A DNA stretch of 64,000 nt from Bacteroidota bacterium (GTDB taxonomy: Bacteria > Bacteroidota > Bacteroidia > Palsa-965), in contig JACQAM010000018.1 in the NCBI GenBank assembly GCA_016194975.1, forward strand, positions 43,901 to 107,900. The letters run 5' to 3'. This document shows positions 44,040-53,244 of this stretch, in pieces. The stretch's first letter is position 1; the number at the start of each line of letters is the position of its first letter. A program made the position numbers and the translations under genes. The notes under the pieces are model-generated. The model saw only the letters and a list, made by a program, of their open reading frames with translations. It made no database searches and was not told the DNA's origin.

Positions 44040-45176
44040 ATGCGACCCTTCCAGCGATCACTCCTCCATATCTTTATGTCAAAATTACTTCCCGGCAAAG
44101 TGCTGATCCTGGAAGGAGCAAGAAGAACGGGTAAAACCGTATTCCTCCAGCAGGTGATGGCCGCGTTGAAAGAAAAAGTTCTGCTTTTGAATGGCGAAGA
44201 TTTTGCCGCACTTGCAATGCTCAGGGAAAGAAGTATTGAAAATTACAAACGCCTGATCGGCGATCACCGTGTACTGATCATAGACGAAGCGCAGAAAATT
44301 CCGGAGATCGGTTCCATTCTCAAATTGATGATCGACGAGATCAAAGGGCTTAAAATAGTTGCAACAGGATCCTCCATGTTCGATCTTGCCAATAAAACAG
44401 GTGAACCGCTTACCGGCCGGAAAATTACTTTCCGGATGTTCCCGCTTGCGCAAATGGAATTTGCAAAACAGGAAACGCTGCTCAAAACAAAAGCTAATCT
44501 TGAAGAACGAATGGTTTTTGGTTCTTATCCTGAATTGCAGCAATACAAAACCAGGGCGGAGAAAACCGATTACCTGCGCGAGCTCGTGAATTCTTATTTA
44601 CTCAAAGACATTCTACAGTTTGAAAATATCAGGAACTCGGATAAATTACATGATCTGCTGAAACTGATCGCATACCAGCTGGGCAAAGAAGTTTCGCTCG
44701 AGGAATTAGGGCGTCAACTCGGAATAAGCAAGAATTCAGTAGAGAAATACCTCGACCTGCTCAGCAAAGTTTTCGTTATTTACAAAGTGCGCGGTTACAA
44801 CCGGAATCTCCGGAAAGAGATCACGAAAATGAGCAAATGGTATTTTTATGATAACGGAATAAGAAATACGCTGATCGCAAACCTGAATCCTTTGTCGATG
44901 CGGAATGACGTGGGCGAACTCTGGGAAAACTACGCACTCTCGGAACGATTAAAATTTCAATCGTACACGGGAATGCTGGTTAATAATTATTTCTGGAGAA
45001 CTTATCACCAGCAGGAAATTGACTGGGTAGAAGAACGAAAAGGTAAATTATTCGCTTATGAACTGAAATGGAAACACAGCGGAAAAGCAAAAGCGCCCTC
45101 GGCGTGGAAAGAAGGTTACCCGCGATCTAAATTCGAGACCATCTCGCAAGCCAATTATCTTGACTGGATCATGTAG
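44040..45176 (+). CDS. AAA ATPase with DUF4143-type C-terminal domain
   Basis: 378 aa from ATG 44040. Walker A is ILEGARRTGKTVFL, Walker B VLIIDEAQKI, sensor VATGSSMFDL. The C-terminal half has a winged-helix segment (VSLEELGRQLGISKNSVEKYLDLL) and the nuclease-like end WRTYHQQEIDWVEERKGKLFAYELKWK, which carries a D/E-x-K-type pattern as in DUF4143/ArsR-like ATPases. These stand-alone ATPases are common and patchily distributed; their function is not established. The palindromes in the promoter suggest autoregulation or recognition of this DNA by the protein (inference). Confidence 0.88.
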   Translation: MRPFQRSLLHIFMSKLLPGKVLILEGARRTGKTVFLQQVMAALKEKVLLLNGEDFAALAMLRERSIENYKRLIGDHRVLIIDEAQKIPEIGSILKLMIDEIKGLKIVATGSSMFDLANKTGEPLTGRKITFRMFPLAQMEFAKQETLLKTKANLEERMVFGSYPELQQYKTRAEKTDYLRELVNSYLLKDILQFENIRNSDKLHDLLKLIAYQLGKEVSLEELGRQLGISKNSVEKYLDLLSKVFVIYKVRGYNRNLRKEITKMSKWYFYDNGIRNTLIANLNPLSMRNDVGELWENYALSERLKFQSYTGMLVNNYFWRTYHQQEIDWVEERKGKLFAYELKWKHSGKAKAPSAWKEGYPRSKFETISQANYLDWIM

Positions 45177-45180
45177 AAAA

Positions 45181-45213
45181 AAAAAGGTTGTTTTTTAATA
45201 CAACCCCTTTTTT
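45181..45213. terminator. Bidirectional terminator
   Basis: AAAAAGGTTGT / ACAACCCCTTTTTT hairpin with an A-run on the left and a T-run on the right. It lies between the convergent AAA ATPase and NHL-repeat genes and can serve both strands. Confidence 0.75.
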
Positions 45214-45232
45214 ATTTTCAATGACTTCCTTC

Positions 45233-46528
45233 CTACTCTTTGATGAATTTCGAGGAAAATCTTTGTTTGTCGTTCAAACCTACGATCAGGTACTCGCCCG
45301 AAGAAAGATCGGCGACTGAAATAATAATTTCCTGCTGCTGATCATTTACTTCTACCGATCTGCAGAGTTTACCGCTGAGATCGTAGATGGAAATATTTTT
45401 AAGAGATGAATTGTTTTTGATAGTGAGGAGAGAGGAGGAGGGGTTTGGGGAAATGGAAAGCGCTTGATCAGCGAAGTTTTCGGAAATGCCAACGTCACCT
45501 TTAAAAAGATTACGCACAACATTATTCAGCTTATCGCCAACATAAATGGTTCCTAAATTGTCAACACAAATTCCATAAGGAGAATTAAATTCGGCAGTAG
45601 AAACCGGGCCATTTACATATCCAGCCGTTCCGCTTCCGGCCAAACTTGTAACAACGCCTGCAGGAGTAATTCTCCTGATGTCATTGTTGATCCATTCGCT
45701 TACCATTGGATTTCCATAAAGATCGAGAACGATGTAAGAAGGATGATTGAATTGTGCCGCTGCTCCGGTTCCATTTACATTTCCAGGAGTACCTGAACCT
45801 GCAAGCAGGCTCACCATTCCGCTAGAAATAACTTTCACTTTATTATTCACCTGGTCTGCAACGTAAAGATCAGTCCCGGAAAGATTGAAACAAATTGCAC
45901 TTGGTCGATTAAATAGTGCCGATGAAGCAGGACCGATCTGGTCTCCACCACCCCCGGCCACGCCGGCATAAGTTGTCACCATTCCCCCGGAAATTTTCCT
46001 GATGCAATTATTGCCATAATCTGCAACGTAAATATCTCCGTTCGAAGCAACTTTTACGTCTGTTGGATTATTGAATTGTGCGGAAGCAACAGGCCCATCA
46101 AGGTAACCGATCGTGCTGCCTGCAACTGTTGTTACATTTCCTGATGCATCAATTTTTTTTTTTTTTTTATTTCCGTTATCAGAAACATACACATATCCAT
46201 TTGCAAAACATAAACCAGACGTATAATAAAATTGTGCGCTTGTTCCCTGAGCATCCACATCACCAATGGATCCGCTGCCTGCAAGAGTTGTAACATTCCC
46301 ACCTGAAATTTTTCTTACCGTACTGTTCATTGCATCCGAAACATAAAGGTCGCCAGTGGAAAAATCGCAACATAAACTGTAAAGCCCGTTGAATTCCGCA
46401 GTAGAAAGTGAACCGTTGACAAGACCGGGTGTACCAGTTCCCGCGAAGGTATTGACCATAGTAAAAGCCTGGCTGAACGCTAAGCCGGATACCGCCGCAA
46501 AAAGAGCAGTCGTTAAAATCTTTTTCAT
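45233..46528 (-). CDS. NHL-repeat secreted protein with T9SS type A sorting domain
   Basis: 431 aa from ATG 46528 with a signal peptide (MKKILTTALFAAVSGLAFSQ). Six to seven NHL-type beta-propeller repeats: (I/L)YV(S/A)D..N..(I/V)RKI..G.V(T)T(L/Y)AG. A T9SS sorting domain closes it (LSISPNPSSSLLTIKN ... IYDLSGKLCRS ... LSSGEYLIVGL ... SSKFIKE). Inside repeat 2 a run of 16 identical bases encodes K-K-K-K-K where other repeats read (T/C)(V/I)RKI, so the frame depends on the length of that run. Predicted to be surface-exposed; ligand unknown. Confidence 0.9.
   Translation of the reverse strand: MKKILTTALFAAVSGLAFSQAFTMVNTFAGTGTPGLVNGSLSTAEFNGLYSLCCDFSTGDLYVSDAMNSTVRKISGGNVTTLAGSGSIGDVDAQGTSAQFYYTSGLCFANGYVYVSDNGNKKKKKIDASGNVTTVAGSTIGYLDGPVASAQFNNPTDVKVASNGDIYVADYGNNCIRKISGGMVTTYAGVAGGGGDQIGPASSALFNRPSAICFNLSGTDLYVADQVNNKVKVISSGMVSLLAGSGTPGNVNGTGAAAQFNHPSYIVLDLYGNPMVSEWINNDIRRITPAGVVTSLAGSGTAGYVNGPVSTAEFNSPYGICVDNLGTIYVGDKLNNVVRNLFKGDVGISENFADQALSISPNPSSSLLTIKNNSSLKNISIYDLSGKLCRSVEVNDQQQEIIISVADLSSGEYLIVGLNDKQRFSSKFIKE
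46153..46168 (-). repeat. 16-base homopolymer tract inside a coding region
   Basis: Sixteen consecutive T on the plus strand (A on the coding strand) lie within the NHL-repeat gene. Such a tract is prone to slippage and could switch the gene on or off; it is also a typical place for sequencing error. Confidence 0.9.
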
Positions 46529-46599
46529 TTTCAAAAGGGTTAAACTCTTTACTAAAGTAAAAAAAAGAAATAAGACTCTCGCAATCTTTGGCGTCGGAA

Positions 46600-47493
46600 T
46601 TACTTCTCCGCGATAGCAATGATAGTATCGCTGAGATTATTCCTGTCCAGCATTTCCGCGTAGGCTTTTTCAGAATTTTCTTCTCTTAATTGTCTGTAGA
46701 AATTCTGTCCTCCAGGTTTCCCATCACGCAGCCACAGGAGATGATTGGTAAGCGGGTAACGCTGGAATCCTTTCACAGAAATATTTTTGAATCCTGCTGC
46801 TTCAAGATATTTATGCAAACTTTTTTTTGTATGGAGAATAAGATGTTCGCTCCAGAAGGTAAATTTTTTAAATGAATCGAGATTGTAGGTAGTGATCAAT
46901 ACATCTCCCGCATGTGGAACTTCAATGAAAATTTTTCCGCGAGGAGCCAATGCTTTATTTAATTGTTTCAAAGATGCAAGAGGATCAGTGATGTGTTCGA
47001 AAACATGGAAAAGTGTTATGAAGTCAACTTTTTTTTCTGAAGAAGCAATTTCATCAATGGAGGCGAGAACATTGTAACCAAGATGCTTTAAATTTTCACG
47101 AATATCGCGCTGCGGTTCAACAGCAAGAATTTCCTTCGCAAATGGTTTCATTAAATCCAGTATCCCGCCAAGCCCTGCACCAACATCTGCATAAACTTTT
47201 CCCTTTACAAATTCCTCAATTTGTTTTGCACGACGCTTATCATCCTCCGCAGTTTCCTTCAATCCGGCATTCCTGTCCTCGCTACTCCAGTAAGATGTTC
47301 CTTCCTTTTCAGAATAATAAGTTGATGCTACATGATCTGTCCTGTTAAGAAAAATAACGCCGGACTTTTCACATCTTAAAACACCGACATCATCTCGATC
47401 ACGAACCTTTGGATAAAAAGGTTTAATAGAATCGGGACTTACAATATTCAGATGAAGAAGTTCCTGATAAATGGTGTGGTTTTCCAATTTCAT
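46600..47493 (-). CDS. Class I SAM-dependent methyltransferase
   Basis: 297 aa from ATG 47493. The N-terminal part (CEKSGVIFLNRTDH) is a degenerate zinc-ribbon-like lead. Motif I is VYADVGAGLGGILDLM, post-I is ILAVEPQRDIRENL, motif II is VDFITLFHVFEHITDPLASL, followed by RGKIFIEVPHAGDVL. This is the O-antigen-locus methyltransferase type with an extra C-terminal part. It is the last gene of the leftward glycan cluster, 53 bp after the flippase. Confidence 0.87.
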   Translation of the reverse strand: MKLENHTIYQELLHLNIVSPDSIKPFYPKVRDRDDVGVLRCEKSGVIFLNRTDHVASTYYSEKEGTSYWSSEDRNAGLKETAEDDKRRAKQIEEFVKGKVYADVGAGLGGILDLMKPFAKEILAVEPQRDIRENLKHLGYNVLASIDEIASSEKKVDFITLFHVFEHITDPLASLKQLNKALAPRGKIFIEVPHAGDVLITTYNLDSFKKFTFWSEHLILHTKKSLHKYLEAAGFKNISVKGFQRYPLTNHLLWLRDGKPGGQNFYRQLREENSEKAYAEMLDRNNLSDTIIAIAEK

Positions 47494-47546
47494 AAGAGAA
47501 GCGAAATTACGATTATTCAACGATCAGTTTTTAACTGAACTTCCGT

Positions 47547-49019
47547 TTATTTCCTCCGTAATAATTTCGAAGGAAGATCATGATATTCCGGAACAATATT
47601 CATTATCCTTGTCAATGCGAGATAAAGAATTGTCACAACCATACCACGAATTGCCAGAGCCATCCAAACGTTATAGGGAACGGGAATAAAAAATCCTGCA
47701 AGTACTGCTATGGAAATTATAAAAATCGTTTTCACTGTGTTGCGATCGTAAGGTTGCATTCTGAAATTTCTCCGGATAAAAATATATTTTGCAAAATTAT
47801 AAAGCACGCTTGCTGTTCCAGTGGCAATTGCGGCACCTCTTATGCCGAATCTGGGAATGAAAATAAAATTAAGCACAACTGAAACAACAAGAAGTATGCA
47901 TAAAAAGATCACACCCCACTTGTATTTTGAAGAATTGTTCAGGATTGGATTATTCACACCAGTGGCCATATTCACCATGGAACCTATGCTCATAATAATT
48001 GTAACACCGGCGGCATCGCGATAATCAACCGGAAGAAGTCGAAGAAAATCATGAATATTAGTTACAATCATTGCAACGAGAAATCCTCCGATAAGGAAAA
48101 GATATTTCACTGATTTATAATAGATAGTTTTTATCTCCTCCATATTACCTGCTTCGAAGGAATGAGAAATTTTTATTCCGGCTACACGTTCAAGCGAATA
48201 CAAAGGAGTTTCAATAAACTGCGCAATAAAAGCGCCAATGGAATAAATCCCGACGAATTTTAATGGAAGATAAGATCCGATCATAACTGTGTCGAGAAAT
48301 TTCAAACTCAGGGAGGACAAAGCAGTGATAGTAAGAAGAAACGAATAGCTGAATATTTTTTTAACCCCTATTTGTCTGACAAAATTCCAGTCTATTATTA
48401 ATCCTGGCTTGTCAATTAAGAAAACATAAAAAGTTACCAATAGAAATTGAGTAAGGTACGTGATGAAAATTGTGACAATAAAAAAATCGAGCGAAATGAT
48501 CCTGAAAGAATAAAATAAAGTGGCAAAAATGAGCAACGCTCTCACCCAAACATCATTCATGAAAGACGGGAATGTGGTCTTGAGTAAACTATTGCAATAA
48601 GCGTTCACTGCAATACCAAGCGTCATAACAATCGCAATAGGGAAAGCCCAGAAAAAATACTGAACGAATAATGGTGATTCAAAAATGTATTTTGCCTTGA
48701 TCCAATCGCGTAATAAAAAAATTATTACTCCTCCTGCTGCAAGTCCTGCAATTGTAATGAGAAGTGTGAAACCAAAAAATCCGTGGTGTTTTTTATCGCG
48801 ATCCTTGAATGCAGGAAAAAATCGAACGCACATACTTGCAGATCCCAACAGGAGAAAAGGTGTAAGGAATCCTCCGAATGAGATCATGATCCTGGCGAGA
48901 CCCACTTCATCGGGAGTAAGAAAATGTGGCTGAATAATTATCGTGTTAAGGAATCCCAGAAGCACGCCAACGTAAATGATGACGGTATTGATAATTCCCT
49001 GGCGTTGTATGGTTCCCAA
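47547..49019 (-). CDS. Wzx-like oligosaccharide flippase
   Basis: 490 aa with 12 to 14 hydrophobic helices, typical of the MOP/MATE polysaccharide exporter superfamily (MGTIQRQGIINTVIIYVGVLLG ... FLTPDEVGLARIMISFG near the N-terminus). It starts at TTG 49019; the frame has no ATG before the first helix. It would flip lipid-linked sugar units to the periplasm. Its presence points to a Wzx-type export route distinct from the ABC exporter at 21-23 kb. Confidence 0.9.
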   Translation of the reverse strand: MGTIQRQGIINTVIIYVGVLLGFLNTIIIQPHFLTPDEVGLARIMISFGGFLTPFLLLGSASMCVRFFPAFKDRDKKHHGFFGFTLLITIAGLAAGGVIIFLLRDWIKAKYIFESPLFVQYFFWAFPIAIVMTLGIAVNAYCNSLLKTTFPSFMNDVWVRALLIFATLFYSFRIISLDFFIVTIFITYLTQFLLVTFYVFLIDKPGLIIDWNFVRQIGVKKIFSYSFLLTITALSSLSLKFLDTVMIGSYLPLKFVGIYSIGAFIAQFIETPLYSLERVAGIKISHSFEAGNMEEIKTIYYKSVKYLFLIGGFLVAMIVTNIHDFLRLLPVDYRDAAGVTIIMSIGSMVNMATGVNNPILNNSSKYKWGVIFLCILLVVSVVLNFIFIPRFGIRGAAIATGTASVLYNFAKYIFIRRNFRMQPYDRNTVKTIFIISIAVLAGFFIPVPYNVWMALAIRGMVVTILYLALTRIMNIVPEYHDLPSKLLRRK

Positions 49020-49061
49020 CTCTGAACTTGTTTAATTACTTTTATGAGATTCCAAAATTAG

Positions 49062-50231
49062 ATGAATTCGGTTAACCTTCGTGTTTTCGTCACTACCTCG
49101 CATATAAGTACAATTTATATGACGATTCTCGCGCGTAAGACCAAAAAAACGGATGATGTTGACATTCTCATTATCGATACGGGCATCCGCCGCAGAGAAC
49201 TCATTACTCTTATTAAAGAAACAGCAAGTCTCCACAAATGGGATCACTTCGAAGATCTTTCTGAAAGTGTAGATGAACAGCATGACTTTAAACCTGACCT
49301 CAGGAAACGCATTACCAGAAAAGTGAAGTCGCTTCCGATCATTAAACCATTTTATGATAAGTCACTCGATAAATATCTCGGAAAAAGAGACGGAAATTAC
49401 CGTGCGATATTGTCATCTGTTTTTTCAAAATGGACAAAGAATGTTAATTGTTCGTGTGAGTTATTTCTTATGACTCAAACTTATCTTAACCGGCCATTAG
49501 TGCAATTATTCCCCAATGCTGCTATTCATTATATGGAGCACGGGATCGGTGACTATTATTATTTCCTCGAAAAAGAAATTCCTAAGGGAGATTTCTTTGC
49601 CGTGTTCTCAAAACCTTATTCGCAATACCTCCTGAAAACTGGAAGAACAGATCTGAAAGCAATTCCGATTCCCGGCATCAATGAATTTCCAGTAATTGCT
49701 GCCGGGCTTTTTAATATTCACACTAAAACTCTGGAATTGGATAAACTTCATATTCCGGAAAAGCCGGTCATCTATATTTTACTCGAAGCCGTTGATATGT
49801 ATGAAGTGAGAGAAGAATTCTGGACCGCATACATCGATCACATACTCACTAAAGTGAATACCCCGGAAAAATATCATTTCATTCTTAAGTTGCACCCGAT
49901 GCACTCAAAACATTCCTTGGTGCGGACAGAAGATTATTTCCGGAAACTTAGTCTTGAATTCAGCGTACTTGGAAATGAAAAACTGAGCAGTGCAAGCGCC
50001 GAAGTACTTTTTTCCAAATGGGCCAAAAATACTGAACACGTTTTCTGTCTTTTTTCATCCGGATGTTTTTACTTATCGCAGTTGTATGACGGATTGAATA
50101 TCAAATTCTGGTACTCAACAGAATTTTTCAGTCATTACATTGAAAACGCTCCGCCTCAATACAAAAATCTTTTTGTGGAAATAAAACCCCTCCTCGACGA
50201 AGTCCTCGCCGAAAAATGCACTGCTTATTAG
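49062..50231 (+). CDS. Polysialyltransferase-like glycosyltransferase (GT-B)
   Basis: 389 aa, the only plus-strand gene between 45 and 56.7 kb. HYMEHGIGDYYYFLEKEI and YHFILKLHPMHSKHSLV contain the E-H-G and K-x-H-P elements typical of bacterial polysialyltransferase/GT52-like and CDP-glycerol-type transferases. HVFCLFSSGCFYLSQLY resembles the S-S-x-x nucleotide-binding region near their C-termini. With a CMP-sugar-type cytidylyltransferase in the neighbouring operon, use of a CMP-activated nonulosonic-acid donor is plausible but unproven. Confidence 0.65.
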   Translation: MNSVNLRVFVTTSHISTIYMTILARKTKKTDDVDILIIDTGIRRRELITLIKETASLHKWDHFEDLSESVDEQHDFKPDLRKRITRKVKSLPIIKPFYDKSLDKYLGKRDGNYRAILSSVFSKWTKNVNCSCELFLMTQTYLNRPLVQLFPNAAIHYMEHGIGDYYYFLEKEIPKGDFFAVFSKPYSQYLLKTGRTDLKAIPIPGINEFPVIAAGLFNIHTKTLELDKLHIPEKPVIYILLEAVDMYEVREEFWTAYIDHILTKVNTPEKYHFILKLHPMHSKHSLVRTEDYFRKLSLEFSVLGNEKLSSASAEVLFSKWAKNTEHVFCLFSSGCFYLSQLYDGLNIKFWYSTEFFSHYIENAPPQYKNLFVEIKPLLDEVLAEKCTAY

Positions 50232-50341
50232 TTCGGAGTTCGGAGAAAAAACACACAGCAAAATTACTTCTTCCGAATAAATTCGGGATGGCAATGGCCA
50301 TCACACTTTTCTCTCCCATCTCCTCCCTCCCAAACTCCCAC

Positions 50342-51118
50342 CTACAAACTCCACCCATCATCCACCACTAAATTCTGACCGTTGATCATCGCTGATGCAT
50401 CGGAAAGAAGAAAGACAACTGTGCCGCACAGATCTTTTGCATCGAGCATTCCTTTTGTAGTGGAATAACTGCGGTACCGATCTACAAAATTTTCAGAATG
50501 ATTATTCAGAATTCCTCCCGGGGAAATGCAGTTGCAGCGGATATTTTTCCCTTTGAAATATCGTGTGATGTATTTTGTGAGATGAATGATTCCTGATTTT
50601 ATCACCGCATATTCTACCGGCATTGTAAAATCACTTCCTTCATAAATTTCAAATCGCGGCGCGATCACTCCGTAAACAGAAGCGAGGTTGATGATGTTTC
50701 CCTGTTTGCGTTCGGAAAAATAACTGAGGAATCTTTGCGATGCCAGAAAATATCCGCCCACATGCAATCCCACATTCTCCACAAAATCATGATAAGTAAC
50801 TTCTTCGAACACGCGCCCGTAATGCTTGTTGCGCGGGTACGCCGTGTTCACGAGCGCGTCTATGTAACCGAATTCATTGTGCACCGACTCGATGAGCGCC
50901 TGCAGCGAAGCATCAGAAGTAATATCGGTCTGGATGAAAATGGCGCGGCCTTCATATTTCTTATGCAGCGTTTCCGCAACCGATTTTCCTTCCTTCTCAC
51001 TTTTTTCAGCAACAATGACTGTAGCGCCGGCTTCACAAATTGCTTCGCAGAAAACACGGCCCAGCAAACCGGCTCCACCGGTCACTACTACAACTTTTCC
51101 ATTCAGTGCATTACTCAT
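50342..51118 (-). CDS. SDR-family oxidoreductase (PtmA-like)
   Basis: 258 aa classical SDR: VVVVTGGAGLLGRVFCEAI (NAD loop), IDALVNTAYPRN, GNIINLASVYGVIAP (catalytic Ser), VEYAVIKSGIIHLTKYI (catalytic Y-x3-K), and CNCISPGGILNN. It resembles oxidoreductases of legionaminic/flagellin-modification clusters (PtmA type). It ends the minus-strand operon that starts with the CBS-DegT gene, and its ATG overlaps the methyltransferase stop by 4 bases. Confidence 0.85.
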   Translation of the reverse strand: MSNALNGKVVVVTGGAGLLGRVFCEAICEAGATVIVAEKSEKEGKSVAETLHKKYEGRAIFIQTDITSDASLQALIESVHNEFGYIDALVNTAYPRNKHYGRVFEEVTYHDFVENVGLHVGGYFLASQRFLSYFSERKQGNIINLASVYGVIAPRFEIYEGSDFTMPVEYAVIKSGIIHLTKYITRYFKGKNIRCNCISPGGILNNHSENFVDRYRSYSTTKGMLDAKDLCGTVVFLLSDASAMINGQNLVVDDGWSL

Positions 51119-51849
51119 TTTTTTTGAATTTCGAGTATCGCCCAGTTCATCAGGTAGCCCGCCGAGATCTGCAGGCGCCCTTTTTCACTGTTGACGGTAA
51201 ATGTACCAATTCCTTTTCCATTGAATTTAAAATCTATTTCAGGAACGAAATCGTGAAGGATAAAATAATTCGCACTCTCGCCTATCCATTCGTTTACAGT
51301 TTCCACGCAATACGTATTGTAAGAATACATCATGCCTTCTTTTCCTTCGGGACGCGTGTGATCATGGATCTTCGCCCAGATGTCGACGTTGTGACGACGA
51401 TTGAAGAGTGAACTTGCAAATATTTTTCCGCCGGGTTTCGTAATGCGCAACAATTCTTTCACAGCTTTTCCCGGTTCATCGAGCCACGATAATGTTTGCC
51501 AGCAACAAACGAGATCGAAGGAATTATTTTTTATTTTTTTCAGATCATAAATATCCGCTTTCACATAATTGCATTTATTTCCGTTGAGTTTTTTTGCAAT
51601 ACGCAATGCATCATCATTGAAATCGGAAAGTGTGAATTCCGCGTGCGGGTACATTGCGCGCAAGTGATGGGCGAGTGTTCCGCCCCCGCAGGCGATATCG
51701 GCAATGGAAGAAATTTTTTGTCCCGACTCTTTCAAAAGTTTTTCGAGAAATTTCTGCTGCTCGGTTTTCACCAACGACTTTTTATAATAAGCAGCAGTTT
51801 CCTTTTTACTTTTCTGAAGAGCGTTGATATAGTTGTTTTTTTTTGCCAC
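51115..51849 (-). CDS. Class I SAM-dependent methyltransferase
   Basis: 244 aa from GTG 51849 (no ATG until well into the SAM domain). Motif I is IADIACGGGTLAHHL, post-I is FTLSDFNDDALRIA, then FDLVCCWQTLSWLDEPGKAV and TKPGGKIFASSLFN. It is located between the aminotransferase and SDR genes, 23 bp after the former, so it probably modifies the same sugar. Just upstream is a CACGGGTTAGCACGAATTAG sequence resembling a short dispersed repeat. Confidence 0.87.
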   Translation of the reverse strand: MAKKNNYINALQKSKKETAAYYKKSLVKTEQQKFLEKLLKESGQKISSIADIACGGGTLAHHLRAMYPHAEFTLSDFNDDALRIAKKLNGNKCNYVKADIYDLKKIKNNSFDLVCCWQTLSWLDEPGKAVKELLRITKPGGKIFASSLFNRRHNVDIWAKIHDHTRPEGKEGMMYSYNTYCVETVNEWIGESANYFILHDFVPEIDFKFNGKGIGTFTVNSEKGRLQISAGYLMNWAILEIQKK

Positions 51850-51872
51850 GGGTTAGCACGAATTAGCGCGGA

Positions 51873-53216
51873 TCAATTATATTTTCTGAAAACCGGTTTG
51901 ATCGCCGGGCCGACGAGATATTTTTCTATTCCGTCGTTCAATGCGGATTTGCAAACTTTCAATGCTTTTTCTGTTGCACGGAAGGTGAGTTCCAATTCGC
52001 CATCGCCATGTGAATAAGATTGTGCGATCCACGGAATGAGAATATTATTCTTTATCATTTCCTGGGCGAATAAAGTCCGGAGCGGCAAAGAAATTTTTCC
52101 TTCCTGATCGCGCGTAAAATAATACGGCATGCAGGCGAATCCCTCCAATGAAAAATTCTTTCCGATCCCGATCCCTTTTGCAATGTCATTCATCCCTGTC
52201 ACTAATTTTCTTCCGAAACTCCAGAGCTGATCCGTCACTTTATGCTGCTGGTAATATTCAATTGTTTTTATGAAGGCACCGAAGCCGGACATTTCTGAAC
52301 CGTGCGTGGTGGAAATAAGAAAAACCCGTTCAGCTCCTTCTTTCCGGATTCCGCCGAGATCCATAATTTCTTTTTTCCCAATGAGCGCCGACAATGCAAA
52401 ACCATTTGCCATTCCTTTTCCGAATGTGGCGAGATCGGGTTCTATGTCGTAAACTTTCATGGCACCACGAAGGTCCCATCGAAATCCCGTGATCATTTCA
52501 TCAAGAATGAAAACCGTTCCGTTCTTTGCGCACAAATCTTTTACCTGGTGCAGAAAACTTTTTGTTTTGTCGGGGCAACCTTTATTATCCATCACAATTT
52601 TTGAATCACCCTCGCACGGGGAAATAAAAGTTGCCGGTTCAAGAATCACTGCGGCGATCTCGCCGGGATGTTCCGCAAATAATTTTTCGAGCGATGAAAT
52701 ATTATTGTACTGGAAACGTAAGCTGAATGTTTTTTTCTCCTGCGGAATTCCCATATCCATAGGAGTTGTACCAATGAACCAATCATCATAAGTGAAAAAA
52801 GGATGGTCGGCACACATAGCCACATATTTTCTTCCGGTGTATGCGCGCGATAATTTTATGGCGGCAGTTGTTACTGTCGATCCGTTTTTTGCAAACTTCA
52901 CCATCTGTGCCCACGGAAAAAGACTCACCATTAATTCAGCCGCATTCAGTTCCGTCAGTGAAGCGCGCGTGAGATTATTTCCTTTTTTTATTTCTGCAAT
53001 TCCGGCTTCAGAAATTTCATCAATGTCATATCCGACAGTCACAGCGCGCAAACCCATTCCGTAATCGAGAAATTTATTTCCTTCCGCATCCCACACATAC
53101 GCGCCTTTTCCGCGCGCGAGGATCTGCGGCGCATTCGACGGATACTGATCATCACCACGGCTGTACGTGTGCGCGCCACCGGGAATTACATTGTGAAGTC
53201 TGTCTGAGTAACTCAT
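51873..53216 (-). CDS. Class III PLP aminotransferase, glutamate-1-semialdehyde-aminomutase-like
   Basis: 447 aa from ATG 53216. HNVIPGGAHTYSRGDDQYP and FLDYGMGLRAVTVGYD are typical of the HemL-like branch. FILDEMITGFRWDLRGAM precedes the PLP lysine K267 in ATFGKGMANGFALSALIG, and LISTTHGSEMSGFGAF follows. Housekeeping HemL is unlikely because the gene sits in a surface-sugar operon and differs from HemL in many positions. It probably aminates a keto-sugar or related intermediate (inference). Confidence 0.85.
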   Translation of the reverse strand: MSYSDRLHNVIPGGAHTYSRGDDQYPSNAPQILARGKGAYVWDAEGNKFLDYGMGLRAVTVGYDIDEISEAGIAEIKKGNNLTRASLTELNAAELMVSLFPWAQMVKFAKNGSTVTTAAIKLSRAYTGRKYVAMCADHPFFTYDDWFIGTTPMDMGIPQEKKTFSLRFQYNNISSLEKLFAEHPGEIAAVILEPATFISPCEGDSKIVMDNKGCPDKTKSFLHQVKDLCAKNGTVFILDEMITGFRWDLRGAMKVYDIEPDLATFGKGMANGFALSALIGKKEIMDLGGIRKEGAERVFLISTTHGSEMSGFGAFIKTIEYYQQHKVTDQLWSFGRKLVTGMNDIAKGIGIGKNFSLEGFACMPYYFTRDQEGKISLPLRTLFAQEMIKNNILIPWIAQSYSHGDGELELTFRATEKALKVCKSALNDGIEKYLVGPAIKPVFRKYN

Positions 53217-53244
53217 TCTGGAATTTATGTTTCTAATTTCTCCT

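Noticed and set aside
51873..53216. Call as housekeeping hemL (glutamate-1-semialdehyde aminomutase)
   Set aside because: The fold agrees, but the gene is embedded in a surface-sugar operon and the sequence departs from HemL at many positions; a sugar or sugar-acid substrate is more likely.
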